From contig CP080408.1 of NCBI GenBank assembly GCA_019448215.1, positions 2,976,001-3,040,000 of the forward strand: a stretch of 64,000 nt of DNA, written 5' to 3'. A program made the translations under genes and the position numbers. The notes below the pieces were generated by a model. The model was not told the DNA's origin and searched no databases. It saw only the letters and a program-made list of their open reading frames with translations. Positions 17,401-27,306 of this stretch are shown here, piece by piece. The number at the start of each line of letters is the position of its first letter. Position 1 is the stretch's first letter. The DNA comes from Thalassovita mediterranea (lineage in GTDB: Bacteria > Pseudomonadota > Alphaproteobacteria > Caulobacterales > Hyphomonadaceae).

Positions 17401-18668
17401 GCCGGACCCTGATCACCAATGCTCGCCTGCTCTGCCCGGCATCTGGCCTGGATGAGATGGGAAGCCTGCTCATTGAGGACGGCAAAATCTCTGCTGTCGG
17501 AGATGTCAGCGGCGGCGCCGATACGCTGATCGACGCGTCAGGCCTTTGCCTCTCCCCTGGTCTCGTAGACCTCCGGGTCAAGACCGGTGAACCCGGCGGT
17601 GAACAGCGCGAAACGCTCGAAACCGCATCCCGCGCGGCCGTTTCCGGCGGCGTAACCAGCATGGTCGTCATGCCGGACACTGAACCGGTCATCGACGACG
17701 TCGCCCTCGTCCAGTTCATCACCAATCGAGGCCGCGAAACCTCGAAGACCCGGATTTACCCGGCAGGCGCGCTGACCATGGGCCTTCAGGGCAAGGCCAT
17801 GTCCGAAATCAGCCTGATGCAGGGTTCTGGCGCGGTCTTCTTCACGAATGGCGACTGGCCAGTCGAGGACACGTCAGTCCTGCGCCGCACTATGGCCTAC
17901 GCTGCCAGCTGCGATGTCATGGTTTCGAGCCGCGCCGACACTTACGCCCTCTCAGCGAAGGGTGTCATGAATTCAGGCGCCCGTGCTGCCCGCATGGGAC
18001 TTGCCGGCCTGCCGCGCGAAGCCGAATGGATTGGCCTATCCCGTGACTTGCTTCTCGCTGAAGCGACAGGCTGCCGCCTTCTCGTCGATCAGGTTTCAAC
18101 CGCGCGCAGCCTCGACATCATTCGTGAGGCCCGTGGCCGCGGCGTCGAAGTCTATGTCAGCGTTGCCGCCCATCACCTCTTCTTCAATGAGACCGACGTC
18201 GGCGATTACCTGACCTACTGCAAGGTCAATCCGCCCTTCCGCAATGAGGATGATCGACAAGCGCTGATTGACGCCCTCGCAGCCGGTGAAATCGATGCGG
18301 TTGTCTCTGCCCACGACCCACAACCGCCCGAAGAAAAGCGTCTGCCATTCGGCGAAGCCGCCTTCGGAGCTGCCGGGCTTGAGACGGTTCTGTCGGCACT
18401 TCTCGTTCTGGTTCAGGATGAACGGCTCAGCCTGCTCGACGCGCTGCGCCCCATCACATCCTCACCGGCGAAGCTCATCGGCGTACCGCAAGGCCGACTG
18501 GCGGCGGGCCTGCCAGCAGATCTCATCCTGTTCGACCCGGACAAACCCTGGCATTGCGAGCGCGAAAACCTGCTATCGCGGTCCCTAAACTCGCCCTTTG
18601 ACGGGCGCCGGATGGTTGGCCGCGTCATGCACACCATCATCGGTGGCGAGACCGTATTTCAGAGATAA
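17397..18668 (+). CDS. Non-catalytic dihydroorotase homologue (PyrC'/PyrX type)
   Basis: A 423-residue amidohydrolase-fold protein in the dihydroorotase family. The metal-binding HxH after the first strand is replaced by R60-V-K62 ([10 protein letters not shown]). The later histidines and the catalytic Asp region are also changed ([20 protein letters not shown]). It therefore cannot bind the usual zinc pair and is probably a structural partner of aspartate carbamoyltransferase. The overlap with pyrB supports this. An active dihydroorotase should be encoded elsewhere in the genome. Confidence 0.9.
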   Translation: MSRTLITNARLLCPASGLDEMGSLLIEDGKISAVGDVSGGADTLIDASGLCLSPGLVDLRVKTGEPGGEQRETLETASRAAVSGGVTSMVVMPDTEPVIDDVALVQFITNRGRETSKTRIYPAGALTMGLQGKAMSEISLMQGSGAVFFTNGDWPVEDTSVLRRTMAYAASCDVMVSSRADTYALSAKGVMNSGARAARMGLAGLPREAEWIGLSRDLLLAEATGCRLLVDQVSTARSLDIIREARGRGVEVYVSVAAHHLFFNETDVGDYLTYCKVNPPFRNEDDRQALIDALAAGEIDAVVSAHDPQPPEEKRLPFGEAAFGAAGLETVLSALLVLVQDERLSLLDALRPITSSPAKLIGVPQGRLAAGLPADLILFDPDKPWHCERENLLSRSLNSPFDGRRMVGRVMHTIIGGETVFQR

Positions 18669-18671
18669 TTC

Positions 18672-19250
18672 TCAGACGTCGAGCAGAGAAAGGAGCTCAC
18701 CCTCAAGCTCGACGAGATCAATGCTGAGACCACGCGAGAGCACGTCAAACTCGACGCCCCGGCAATAGCGCACGAGCCTCGACACCGACTCATCAGGATA
18801 CCGGTCACCAATCCGGCAGAGCGCATCAAACAGACGTGCGGGCAAGAGCTCCGCCCAGGCTGTCACCTCCTGCTGCAGAAGCTCATCACGCTGCGCATAG
18901 GCGATCATCGCATATTCGATACGCGCTAGATCGGCGCGCTCTGGCGAGGTGGCGATCAGCATCATCAGGAACTGCACGACATCGCGGGATGACCGCAAAG
19001 GCCGCGCCTCAAGCGCCTCATCCAGTCCGGCCTCATAATCCGCCATGTAGAGCCGGAAGGCATCTGACAGCAGCGCGTCGATCGTGTCGAAATGGTAGGT
19101 GATCGTGCCCGGTGACACATCGGCCTCGGCTGACACCAGCCGGTGCGTGATGCGGTCCGGCCCCCAGTCCGGGATGAGGTCCAGGGTCGCCTGCAGGATT
19201 TTCTCCCGTGCAGGCACAGTCTGAACGGCGTCGGTGTCAGCTGTCATCAT
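18672..19250 (-). CDS. TetR-family transcriptional regulator
   Basis: A 192-residue regulator with an N-terminal helix-turn-helix (about 15-60; VSPGTITYHFDTIDALL is the recognition-helix region) and an all-helical ligand domain. It is convergent with the pyrC-like gene and divergent from plsY across about 136 bases, so it may control itself and plsY. The ligand is unknown. Two adjacent ATGs are possible (19250 and 19247). Confidence 0.9.
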   Translation of the reverse strand: MMTADTDAVQTVPAREKILQATLDLIPDWGPDRITHRLVSAEADVSPGTITYHFDTIDALLSDAFRLYMADYEAGLDEALEARPLRSSRDVVQFLMMLIATSPERADLARIEYAMIAYAQRDELLQQEVTAWAELLPARLFDALCRIGDRYPDESVSRLVRYCRGVEFDVLSRGLSIDLVELEGELLSLLDV

Positions 19251-19386
19251 CGACAGATCCTATAATGATCAAGGGCAAAGCGATGGTTAAAGGCATTGGC
19301 GTCTTTCGCACGGCGTCTTGACCTCACTCCCAGACACGCACACAAAACCCCTCCCCGCCGCTCGTATCCTGTCAGGACATAATATC

Positions 19387-19998
19387 ATGGATGGCATCGC
19401 CTTCATCATCGCTGCTCTCGGCGGTTATTTTCTCGGCTCAATCCCGTTCGGCCTGTTTATCACGCGCGCCGCGGGTCTCGGCGACATCCGCGAGATCGGG
19501 TCTGGCAATATCGGCGCGACCAATGTCCTGCGGACGGGCCGCAAGGATCTGGCGCTCGCCACTCTTCTCCTCGACAGTTTCAAGGCGGGCCTTGCCATTG
19601 TCGGTTTCGCCCTCGTCTTCGGTGACCGGAATGTCGGCCTGATCGCGGGCGTCTTCGCGTTCATCGGCCACTGCTACCCGATCTGGCTGCGCTTCAAGGG
19701 CGGCAAGGGCGTTGCGACCTATGCAGGCCTGCTCCTGTTCGCATCCTGGAAAGGCTTCCTGATCGCGGCGCCGATCTGGCTGGCCGTTTTCTTCTTCTCA
19801 CGTATCTCGTCACTGGCCGCCCTCACGGCGGCAACGCTGGTGCCGATCGGTGCCTGGCTTCTGGGTGAGACGCAGTTCGCCGTCGGCGTCCTCGTTGTGC
19901 TGAGTGTGCTGGTCTTCTGGACCCACCGCGCCAACCTGAAACGTCTTCTCTCCGGCACCGAACCGAAGTTCGGCCAGAAGAAAAAGGACGCCGCTTGA
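19387..19998 (+). CDS. plsY: Acyl-phosphate glycerol-3-phosphate acyltransferase
   Basis: A 203-residue integral membrane enzyme that makes lysophosphatidic acid from acyl phosphate and glycerol-3-phosphate. Its conserved cytoplasmic loops are clear: GSIPFG and SGNIGATNVLRTG near the start, and KGGKGVATY in the middle. The ATG at 19387 (MDGIAFI) places the first helix right at the N-terminus; a TTG at 19318 would add 23 residues and is less likely. The stop overlaps the dprA start. Confidence 0.94.
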   Translation: MDGIAFIIAALGGYFLGSIPFGLFITRAAGLGDIREIGSGNIGATNVLRTGRKDLALATLLLDSFKAGLAIVGFALVFGDRNVGLIAGVFAFIGHCYPIWLRFKGGKGVATYAGLLLFASWKGFLIAAPIWLAVFFFSRISSLAALTAATLVPIGAWLLGETQFAVGVLVVLSVLVFWTHRANLKRLLSGTEPKFGQKKKDAA

Positions 19999-21065
19999 AC
20001 AGCGGCTCCAGCGAGGAGCGCCGCGTCTCCTGGCTCGCACTAGCGCGGGCGCCGCAGGTCGGGCCGGTCACCTTCTTCCAGCTGCTGGCAAAATACGGCT
20101 CACCGCAGGACGCCGTAAAACGCGCCGGCATTCGGGCTGACCTTGATGCCGCCCGGCGCGAGATGGACATGGCGTCCAATCGTGGCGCGAAGCTGATCTT
20201 CTCTGAAGACGATGACTATCCGGTCGCTCTCGGAGAATTATCGCCGCCGCCACCCGTGCTCACCGTGCTGGGCGACAACACCCTGCTAAAGCGTCCCGCC
20301 ATTGCGCTCGTCGGCGCGCGTGACGCCTCTGCGGCGGGGCGCAAGATCGCGAGAGAACTCGCCGCCGCACTTGGCAAGGCAGGCCTCGTCATCGCATCGG
20401 GCCTCGCCCGCGGCATTGATGGTGAGGCCCATCAGGCTGCCCTCGATACGGGCACAATCGCTGTGCTCGCAGGCGGCGTCGACCAGATCTACCCGCCCCA
20501 GCATGAGGCGCTCTACCATGAGATTGAGCAGGCTGGCCTGATCGTTTCGGAACGCGCCTTCGGGCGCAGAGCCACCGCGCAGGATTTTCCCCGCCGTAAC
20601 CGCATCATCACCGGTCTCGCAGTTGGCACCGTTGTCATTGAGGCGACAGAGCGCTCAGGCTCTCTCATCTCGGCGCGTATGGCCGGTGAACAGGGCCGCG
20701 AAGTCATGGCCGTCCCCGGCTCACCGCTCGACAGGCGCGCAGCTGGCACCAACCGGCTATTGCGCGACGGCGCGACGCTGATACGCCATGCAGAAGACGT
20801 CCTCGAAGCCATCGCCTCGCAGATCGAAGACACCACAGTACGGTTTCACCCGACCCTGCCGCTAGACCCGCCAGATGATCCGCAAGCAGATGATGACGGT
20901 CTGACGGAACGCATCGTCGAAGCGCTGTCCCCGACACCGCTCCCGATCGCTGACATTGCACGCGCCAGCGGCTGCACTGCGCGCCAGTGCGCCGCCCGGC
21001 TGATGGAATTGGAGCTGGAAGGCCGCGCCTTGACTCATGCGGGTGGACTGGCCTCAAAGGTATAG
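19995..21065 (+). CDS. dprA: DNA-processing protein DprA
   Basis: A 356-residue protein that loads RecA onto single-stranded DNA during natural transformation. The extended Rossmann domain is recognised by ALVGARDAS and SGLARGIDGEAH. A C-terminal winged-helix domain (about 295-356, DprA_WH) is present. The start is a TTG overlapping the plsY stop; no ATG exists before the conserved core. In related genomes topA usually follows; here the next gene is lptD. Confidence 0.92.
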   Translation: MNSGSSEERRVSWLALARAPQVGPVTFFQLLAKYGSPQDAVKRAGIRADLDAARREMDMASNRGAKLIFSEDDDYPVALGELSPPPPVLTVLGDNTLLKRPAIALVGARDASAAGRKIARELAAALGKAGLVIASGLARGIDGEAHQAALDTGTIAVLAGGVDQIYPPQHEALYHEIEQAGLIVSERAFGRRATAQDFPRRNRIITGLAVGTVVIEATERSGSLISARMAGEQGREVMAVPGSPLDRRAAGTNRLLRDGATLIRHAEDVLEAIASQIEDTTVRFHPTLPLDPPDDPQADDDGLTERIVEALSPTPLPIADIARASGCTARQCAARLMELELEGRALTHAGGLASKV

Positions 21066-21197
21066 TTAATAGCTGCGCCGTAAAGATCAGCCAGATTGCA
21101 TGAAAAGTCCGGTTCAGGCTGGTTAGAAGTGTGGACCTCAGCCGGGACTGCGCTTAAGCGAATTTGAGGCAACCTGTTCGCATTGAGGGGAGGCGGG

Positions 21198-23405
21198 ATG
21201 GCCAGTTTGAAGATTTCTCTTGCGTCATTGCTTGTCGCTGCAGCCGCGCTGCCAGCCATTGCGCAGGCACCTCAGACCGAAGAGGTGTCAGAACAGGACG
21301 ACATTCTCGTTGAAGAAAGAGTCCTGCTGAACGCCGACAACGCCTATGTGCTTGAGAACGAGAACCTGGTCGTCGCTGAAGGCAATGTACGCGCTGAGTA
21401 CGAAGGCCGCGTTCTTACAGCCGACAAGCTAACCTATGATCGTGAGACGGGCCGCGTGCGCGCCCAGGGCAATATCGTCATCACAGAGCCGGATGGCACG
21501 GAACGCTTTGCCGAAGAGATTGAAACTGATTCCCGTCTGGTAGATGGCTTTGCGACAGGCTTCTCGCTGCGCACACCGCAAGGCGAGACGGCAGCTGCGA
21601 ACACTGCAGAGCGGCGCAATGAAACCGTTACCGAGCTGGATCGGGCGGTCTTCACGGCCTGTGAGCTCTGTGAAGGCCAGACCACGCCAACCTGGTCGAT
21701 ACGCGCGCGCAAGGCGGTTCTCAACGAAGACACCGGCATGTTCACCTACCGGGACGCCGTGTTCGAGATCGCCGGCGTACCCGTCGTCTACTTTCCATAT
21801 TTCTCCCACCCGGACCCGCAATCCGAGCGCCGCTCTGGCTTCCTCGTTCCGCGCTTCGGGGCGTCTTCAAAGTACGGCGCCTTCCTTCAGCCGCGCTACT
21901 ATTGGGCGATATCCGACTACCAGGACCTCGTCGTAGCGCCGGCCTTCTACACCAAGATCGATCCGCGCCTGGAGTTCGACTACCGCAAACGCTTCTATAG
22001 CGGCGATGTGAACATGAACTTCAGCTTCACCAATGAAGCGCGGTTCGACGATGATGGTGAGCGGCTGAACAACAAGGCATTCCGCGGGCACTTCTTTGCT
22101 GACGGTCGCTTCCGCATCTCCGAAGAGTGGGATTGGGGTTTTGCCGTCGAAGAGGCCAGCGATGACCTCTACACCGACCGCTACGACGTCGATGGTGAGA
22201 ATGACCGCCGCGGCATCTATTACAGCCAGCCGAAGACCCTGCTCTCGCAGCTCTACACGCAAGGCCAAGCGAAGAACTGGTATGTCGATGCGTCGGTCCA
22301 GACCTTCGACAACCTTCAGGCCCAAGGCCTAGCAGAAGACCGGATTGCCGACGTTCTTCCGCTGATCAACTCGCAATACGATGTCGATCTCGGCAAATAT
22401 GGCTTTCTCAGCCTGACAGGCTCCGCTGCCTTCCTCGAGCGCGTTCAGGGCGTCGATAGCCGGCGTGTTTCAACCGGGGCCGACTGGTCGACCCAGCGCA
22501 TCATTCCTGGCGGCCTCATCGTCGAACCCTTCGCTGAAGCGCGCTTCGACTATTACGACGTGAATGATTTTCCCACGGTAGATGAGAGCGACACAATCAC
22601 CCGTGCGCTTGGCTCGACCGGCGTAAAGCTGTCCATGCCATTCTACCGCCCGGGCCGGAATGTCGACCTGCTGGTCGAGCCGATTGTGATGGGCGCCATC
22701 TCATCCGGCAGCCCGAACGATGAGCCAATCCCCGTCGAAGACGGCGCCTTCTACGAGCTCGATACTTCCTCCTTGTTCGATGCAAATGCGCAGGCCGGCT
22801 ACGACCTGTACGAAGGCGACCAGAAGCTTGGCGCCGGTATCTCGGCCACCGCACGCTGGAAGAACGGCTTCGAGATTTCGGGTCTTGTCGGCCGCCGCTG
22901 GCGCAGCGAAGCCGACCCGGCCTTTGATGTGTCGAGCAATCTCGACGGCACGGTCAGTGACTGGCTGGTCAGCGCATCGGTCGATTTCAACGACTATTTC
23001 AGCATCGATACAAAGCTGCGTCTCGATGATGACAGCCTCGACATCAACCGCCTGGATACTGCGTTCAACCTGGACATCGACGACATCGCGCGCACCAAGG
23101 CGATCTATTACCGAATCGATGAGAGCATCACCCGTTCAGGCGTGCGCCAGGAAGGCCTCTTCCTGCTCGGCGAAGTGTTTGTGCGTGACAATATTCTTGT
23201 CCTGTTTGAGCTGCAGCGTGAATTTGAGCAGAACCTCAATATCCGTCAGGGCATCGGCTTCGCCTATGAAGATGACTGCTCGCGCTTCGAACTCGTCTAT
23301 GAGCGCCAGGGCACACAGAACCGGGAACTTGGGCCTTCGGAATCCATCGTTTTCCGCTTCGGCTTCAAGACGATCGGCGAGTTGGGGTCGCGTAATTTCG
23401 ACTAA
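21198..23405 (+). CDS. lptD: LPS-assembly protein LptD
   Basis: A 735-residue outer-membrane beta-barrel protein that inserts lipopolysaccharide into the outer leaflet. It has a signal peptide ending AIAQA (about 1-23), an N-terminal OstA/LptA-like jellyroll (about 45-170) and a barrel from about 200 to the C-terminus. A CELC cysteine pair lies between the two domains. The Shine-Dalgarno GAGGGGAGG is unusually strong. Together with surA downstream this is the conserved envelope operon lptD-surA-pdxA-rsmA. Confidence 0.95.
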   Translation: MASLKISLASLLVAAAALPAIAQAPQTEEVSEQDDILVEERVLLNADNAYVLENENLVVAEGNVRAEYEGRVLTADKLTYDRETGRVRAQGNIVITEPDGTERFAEEIETDSRLVDGFATGFSLRTPQGETAAANTAERRNETVTELDRAVFTACELCEGQTTPTWSIRARKAVLNEDTGMFTYRDAVFEIAGVPVVYFPYFSHPDPQSERRSGFLVPRFGASSKYGAFLQPRYYWAISDYQDLVVAPAFYTKIDPRLEFDYRKRFYSGDVNMNFSFTNEARFDDDGERLNNKAFRGHFFADGRFRISEEWDWGFAVEEASDDLYTDRYDVDGENDRRGIYYSQPKTLLSQLYTQGQAKNWYVDASVQTFDNLQAQGLAEDRIADVLPLINSQYDVDLGKYGFLSLTGSAAFLERVQGVDSRRVSTGADWSTQRIIPGGLIVEPFAEARFDYYDVNDFPTVDESDTITRALGSTGVKLSMPFYRPGRNVDLLVEPIVMGAISSGSPNDEPIPVEDGAFYELDTSSLFDANAQAGYDLYEGDQKLGAGISATARWKNGFEISGLVGRRWRSEADPAFDVSSNLDGTVSDWLVSASVDFNDYFSIDTKLRLDDDSLDINRLDTAFNLDIDDIARTKAIYYRIDESITRSGVRQEGLFLLGEVFVRDNILVLFELQREFEQNLNIRQGIGFAYEDDCSRFELVYERQGTQNRELGPSESIVFRFGFKTIGELGSRNFD

Positions 23406-23525
23406 AGCTACAGGAGCTGGAACCAGCCTCACTGAACGCACACCGTTGCGCGTGGTGTGAGGCTGGGTATGCTTCGCGCGGGCAAGGGAACAGCACCGAC
23501 TACCGCGTCACCTTGGAGGTTTGCG

Positions 23526-24770
23526 ATGATGAAAAAACTTATGGCATCTGCGCTCGTCGCAGTCACAGCCGGCTCCCTATCTGCGCCAGCAATGGCACAG
23601 AGCGAAACGCAGACGATCGAGGGTATCGTCGCGATCGTGAACGATCAGCCGATCTCCTATAGCGATGTGCGTGAACGCGCGAGCCTGCTTCTCCTGACAC
23701 TAGGTGCGCAGCAGCCGACCCAGCAACAGATCCAGCAGGTTACATCCCAGGCGCTGGATGAACTGATCGATGAAAAGCTCCAGCTTCAGGAAGCCACGGA
23801 ATATGAGGTCGAGGTGTCTGATGAGGACATCAACCGCGCTATCGCTGACATGGCCCGCCAGTCGGGTCTCGACCGCGACGGCCTTGTGAATGTCCTCCTC
23901 CAGTCAGGTGTGAACCCGTCCAGCCTGGTTGAGCAGATGCGCGCTGAGATCGCATGGCGCCGAATCATGGGCGGTCTTTATGGCTCGCGGATTCGCGTTT
24001 CCAGCAATCAGATTGATGAAGCTCTCGAACAGCAGCGCAATTCGCTGACGCAGGTACAGTACAATCTTGATGAGCTTTTCCTGTACGCCCCGACCGAGCA
24101 GGACAAGTCAGAAGCCCTCCGGGGTGCAGCGACCATTATCGAGCAGCTCGAAGCTGGCGCTCCCTTTTCGCTGGCGGCACAGCGCCTGTCATCGGCACCG
24201 ACATCGGCCGCAGGCGGCGATATGGGCTGGGTAGCACTCGATGATATTGATCCAATCGTTGCAGACGCGGTTCGCAATATGAGCGAAACCGGCGTGTCTG
24301 AGCCTATTGTCGTCGCGGACGGCGTTTATCTCATAAACTTCAAGGGCAAGCGCGACCCGAACGAGCTTGAAACGCGTGTTGATCTCGTGCGCCTGGCCGT
24401 GACCGACGGCTCAGAGGATGCCCTGCGGGCGGCGGCAAGCCAGGCCAATAGCTGCGAGGCAGCCATGGACATCGCCAATACAGACCCGAACCTCAGCGCC
24501 AACGAGTTGAGCGACATCCGCCTCGAAGATCTTGGTGCAGAAGGTCAGAACATGATCGACGAGGTCTCCATCGGCCAGCCGACGCAGGTCTTTGCGACGT
24601 CCGGCACGCTTGCCGTGATGTATGTCTGTGACCGCCGCCAGTCTGGCGCCGCTCTCCCGACCCGCGAGGAAATGGAAGACCGCCTGTTCGGCCGCGAGCT
24701 TCAGATGATTTCCCAGCGTTCGCTGCGCAATCTGCGCCGCGAAGCGACGATCATCCAGCGCGGCAGCTAA
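23526..24770 (+). CDS. surA: Periplasmic chaperone / peptidyl-prolyl isomerase SurA
   Basis: A 414-residue periplasmic chaperone for outer-membrane proteins. A signal peptide (about 1-24, ending APAMA) is followed by the SurA N-terminal domain (about 30-150), one parvulin-type PPIC domain (about 170-270) and a C-terminal helix region. The start has GGAGGT five bases upstream at 23515-23520. E. coli SurA has two parvulin domains; a single one is usual in alphaproteobacteria. Confidence 0.92.
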   Translation: MMKKLMASALVAVTAGSLSAPAMAQSETQTIEGIVAIVNDQPISYSDVRERASLLLLTLGAQQPTQQQIQQVTSQALDELIDEKLQLQEATEYEVEVSDEDINRAIADMARQSGLDRDGLVNVLLQSGVNPSSLVEQMRAEIAWRRIMGGLYGSRIRVSSNQIDEALEQQRNSLTQVQYNLDELFLYAPTEQDKSEALRGAATIIEQLEAGAPFSLAAQRLSSAPTSAAGGDMGWVALDDIDPIVADAVRNMSETGVSEPIVVADGVYLINFKGKRDPNELETRVDLVRLAVTDGSEDALRAAASQANSCEAAMDIANTDPNLSANELSDIRLEDLGAEGQNMIDEVSIGQPTQVFATSGTLAVMYVCDRRQSGAALPTREEMEDRLFGRELQMISQRSLRNLRREATIIQRGS

Positions 24771-24786
24771 CAGTCCGGACATTTCC

Positions 24787-25797
24787 ATGGCCAATCCTGA
24801 GGACCTGCCGCTGGCCGTCACCATGGGTGACCCGGCTGGCTGCGGGCCACAGATCACACTGCGCGCCTGGCAGACCCTGTCGGCAGACCCGGCCAGCAGG
24901 CCGTTCTATGTGACGGGTGATCCTGCTATTTACGGCGAGGCCTCTGCGGTCATCGAAAGCCCGGCAGACGCTGCGAGTGTCTTCGCGGACAAACTTCCTG
25001 TCCTTCCGCTCAGCGCCGCCCTGCCCTCCTTCAAGACCGGTACGCCTGACAGCGCGTTGGCGCCAGCTATCGTCGAGAGTATCGACCGGGCGATGGCTGA
25101 TACCTTCGCTGGCGATGCAGGCGGCGTTGTGACCAATCCGATTTCCAAAGCGGTCCTCTATTCCGCTGGTTTTCGTCATCCGGGGCACACGGAATACCTG
25201 GCCGAGCTCTGCGAGGCGCATACAGGCGAAGCGAGCCCCCCCGTCATGATGCTCGTCGGCGGCGGACTTCGCGTGTCTCTGGCGACTATCCACGTTCCGC
25301 TGATGCGCGTTCTCGATCACCTGACAGCAACGAGCCTCGAGACCGTCATCCGTACGACTGCTCGCGCCATGCAGCGCGATTTCGGTATCGGTTCGCCGCG
25401 CATCGGCTTGACCGGCCTTAACCCGCATGCGGGCGAAAGCGGTACGATCGGTCTTGAAGAGCGCGACATTATCAATCCTGTCGCAGACCGCCTTCGCAAT
25501 GACGGGATCAACGTCTCTGACGCGCGTCCCGCAGATACGATCTTCGCAGAGACGCTGGATGGTCGCTTCGACGCCGTTATCGCCATGACGCATGATCAGG
25601 GCCTCATCCCCGTAAAGACGCTCGACATCTGGGGCGGCGTGAACACAACGCTCGGCCTGCCCGTCATCCGCACCAGCCCGGATCACGGCACAGCCTATGA
25701 CGTTGCCGCCGAGGACAAGGCGCGCCCGGACAGCCTGATCGCTGCAATACGCCTTGCGGGCCAAATGGCGGCGCAGAGGGCTCGACATGACGCATGA
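24787..25797 (+). CDS. pdxA: 4-hydroxythreonine-4-phosphate dehydrogenase
   Basis: A 336-residue NAD-dependent, metal-requiring dehydrogenase of pyridoxal phosphate synthesis (DXP-dependent route). Family segments are clear: VTMGDPAGCGPQ near the start, the FRHPGHTEYLAEL region with metal-ligand His, GLNPHAGESG, and MTHDQGLIPVK. It is 16 bases after surA and overlaps rsmA by 11 bases. Confidence 0.96.
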   Translation: MANPEDLPLAVTMGDPAGCGPQITLRAWQTLSADPASRPFYVTGDPAIYGEASAVIESPADAASVFADKLPVLPLSAALPSFKTGTPDSALAPAIVESIDRAMADTFAGDAGGVVTNPISKAVLYSAGFRHPGHTEYLAELCEAHTGEASPPVMMLVGGGLRVSLATIHVPLMRVLDHLTATSLETVIRTTARAMQRDFGIGSPRIGLTGLNPHAGESGTIGLEERDIINPVADRLRNDGINVSDARPADTIFAETLDGRFDAVIAMTHDQGLIPVKTLDIWGGVNTTLGLPVIRTSPDHGTAYDVAAEDKARPDSLIAAIRLAGQMAAQRARHDA

Positions 25798-26626
25798 AAC
25801 GCCGCGCCTCACTGAAGCGCCTGCCCGTAAGGCGCTTGGTCAGCACTTCCTCTTTGACCCGGACATACTCAGGCGCACTGCCCTCGCATCCGGCCCCGTC
25901 GAAGGGCGCACGGTCATCGAAGTCGGGCCCGGCCCAGGCGGTCTGACACGCGCCCTGCTGAACGAAGGCGTGGCCAAACTCATCTGCGTCGAGGCCGATG
26001 AGCGGTTTGCCAGCGCTCTTGAAACCTGGCCTGAAGCTGCAGATGGGCGCCTGCGCGTTTACCAACGCGATGCCCGTAAAATAAACTGGACCAGCATCAT
26101 TGAAGAGTCCGGCGGCAGCACCCCTGCAATGATCGTCGCCAACCTGCCGTACAATGTCGGCACGCCCCTTCTGATCGACTGGCTCAAGACCGGGGACTGG
26201 CGCGGTGAGATGGCGCTCATGTTCCAGAAGGAAGTGGCTGAGCGCATCGTCGCTGGCCCGGGCACGCCGCACTATGGCCGTCTGGCCGTGCTGACGCATG
26301 CCGTCTGCGACGCCCATATCGCCTTCACCCTGCCCCCCGGCGCCTTCCGCCCGCCGCCCAAGGTCGACAGCGCCGTCGCCGTGCTGACACCGCTACAGCC
26401 GGAAAAGCGCTTTGCTGATCTCGACACGCTGGAGAAGGTCTCGACCGCAGCCTTCGGTCAACGCCGCAAAATGCTTCGAGCCAGTCTGAAAGCGCTCGCC
26501 AAGACACGCGGAATCGACGCGACGAGCTGGCTGGAAAGCTGCAATATAGACCCGACCGCCCGCGCCGAAACGCTGACCCAAGATGACTTCAGGTCGCTCG
26601 CCGCCTACCTCGCTGAAAGCCAGTAG
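25787..26626 (+). CDS. rsmA: 16S rRNA dimethyladenosine transferase
   Basis: A 279-residue SAM-dependent enzyme (KsgA) that dimethylates two adjacent adenines near the 3' end of 16S rRNA. It shows GQHFL (18-22), the SAM motif EVGPGPGGLT and the catalytic NLPYN. The ATG at 25787 is inside the end of pdxA; a longer frame starts further upstream but adds a non-conserved basic stretch. It is convergent with gmk, 26 bases apart. Confidence 0.96.
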   Translation: MTHETPRLTEAPARKALGQHFLFDPDILRRTALASGPVEGRTVIEVGPGPGGLTRALLNEGVAKLICVEADERFASALETWPEAADGRLRVYQRDARKINWTSIIEESGGSTPAMIVANLPYNVGTPLLIDWLKTGDWRGEMALMFQKEVAERIVAGPGTPHYGRLAVLTHAVCDAHIAFTLPPGAFRPPPKVDSAVAVLTPLQPEKRFADLDTLEKVSTAAFGQRRKMLRASLKALAKTRGIDATSWLESCNIDPTARAETLTQDDFRSLAAYLAESQ

Positions 26627-26652
26627 GCTGATGCCAGCGCCAGCCCCGCCCG

Positions 26653-27306
26653 CTAAGCCTCGCCCATTAGCTCGCGCACATGATCTTCCAGGCTGAGCTG
26701 GCGAAGGCGTTTCAGGCGCTCAACCAGCAGGATGCGCTTCAGTCGCTGATACGCGATCTCGAGGTCATCATTGACGATGGCATAGTCATAGCGCCGCCAA
26801 TGGCGCATTTCAGCCTTCGCATCCCGCATGCGCCGCTCGACGATCTCATCTGTTGAGCCCGGACGCGCCGCGAGACGCGACTTCAGCGCCTCGATGCTCG
26901 GCGGAAGAATGAAGACCGACACGACATCGCGCGGCATCTGATCATGCAGCGCATCGGCGCCCTGCCAGTCCACATCGAACAGGACGTCATGGCCGCTGGA
27001 AAGCAGCGCCTCGGTATCTGCGCGCGGCGTCCCATAGAGATTATCGAAGACCAGCGCCCATTCGAGAAACTCCCGCTGCGCAATCATCGAACGGAATTCA
27101 TCGACCGTCTTGAAGTGATAGTCCTTGCCATCGACTTCGCCCGGCCGCTCTGGCCGCGTCGTCGCGGAGACTGACAGCTTGATGTCGGAGAACTCCTCCA
27201 TCAGCTTCTTGCAAAGCGTCGTCTTGCCCGCGCCTGAGGGAGAGGAAATGACGAGCATCAGGCCCCTGCGCTCGCCTGCATCTTTCGGATGGCCGCTATT
27301 CGACAT
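26653..27306 (-). CDS. gmk: Guanylate kinase
   Basis: A 217-residue kinase that converts GMP to GDP. The P-loop SSPSGAGKTT is at 21-30, and the GMP-binding region (TTRPERPGEVDGKDYHF) is intact. It overlaps the end of yicC by 11 bases, so it is coupled to it, and closes a - strand run of fatty acid and envelope genes. Confidence 0.97.
   Translation of the reverse strand: MSNSGHPKDAGERRGLMLVISSPSGAGKTTLCKKLMEEFSDIKLSVSATTRPERPGEVDGKDYHFKTVDEFRSMIAQREFLEWALVFDNLYGTPRADTEALLSSGHDVLFDVDWQGADALHDQMPRDVVSVFILPPSIEALKSRLAARPGSTDEIVERRMRDAKAEMRHWRRYDYAIVNDDLEIAYQRLKRILLVERLKRLRQLSLEDHVRELMGEA

Noticed and set aside
24751-25812. Long open frame on the - strand, 353 codons, antisense to pdxA
   Set aside because: Pure shadow of pdxA; no motif, no ribosome binding site and no neighbours on that strand.
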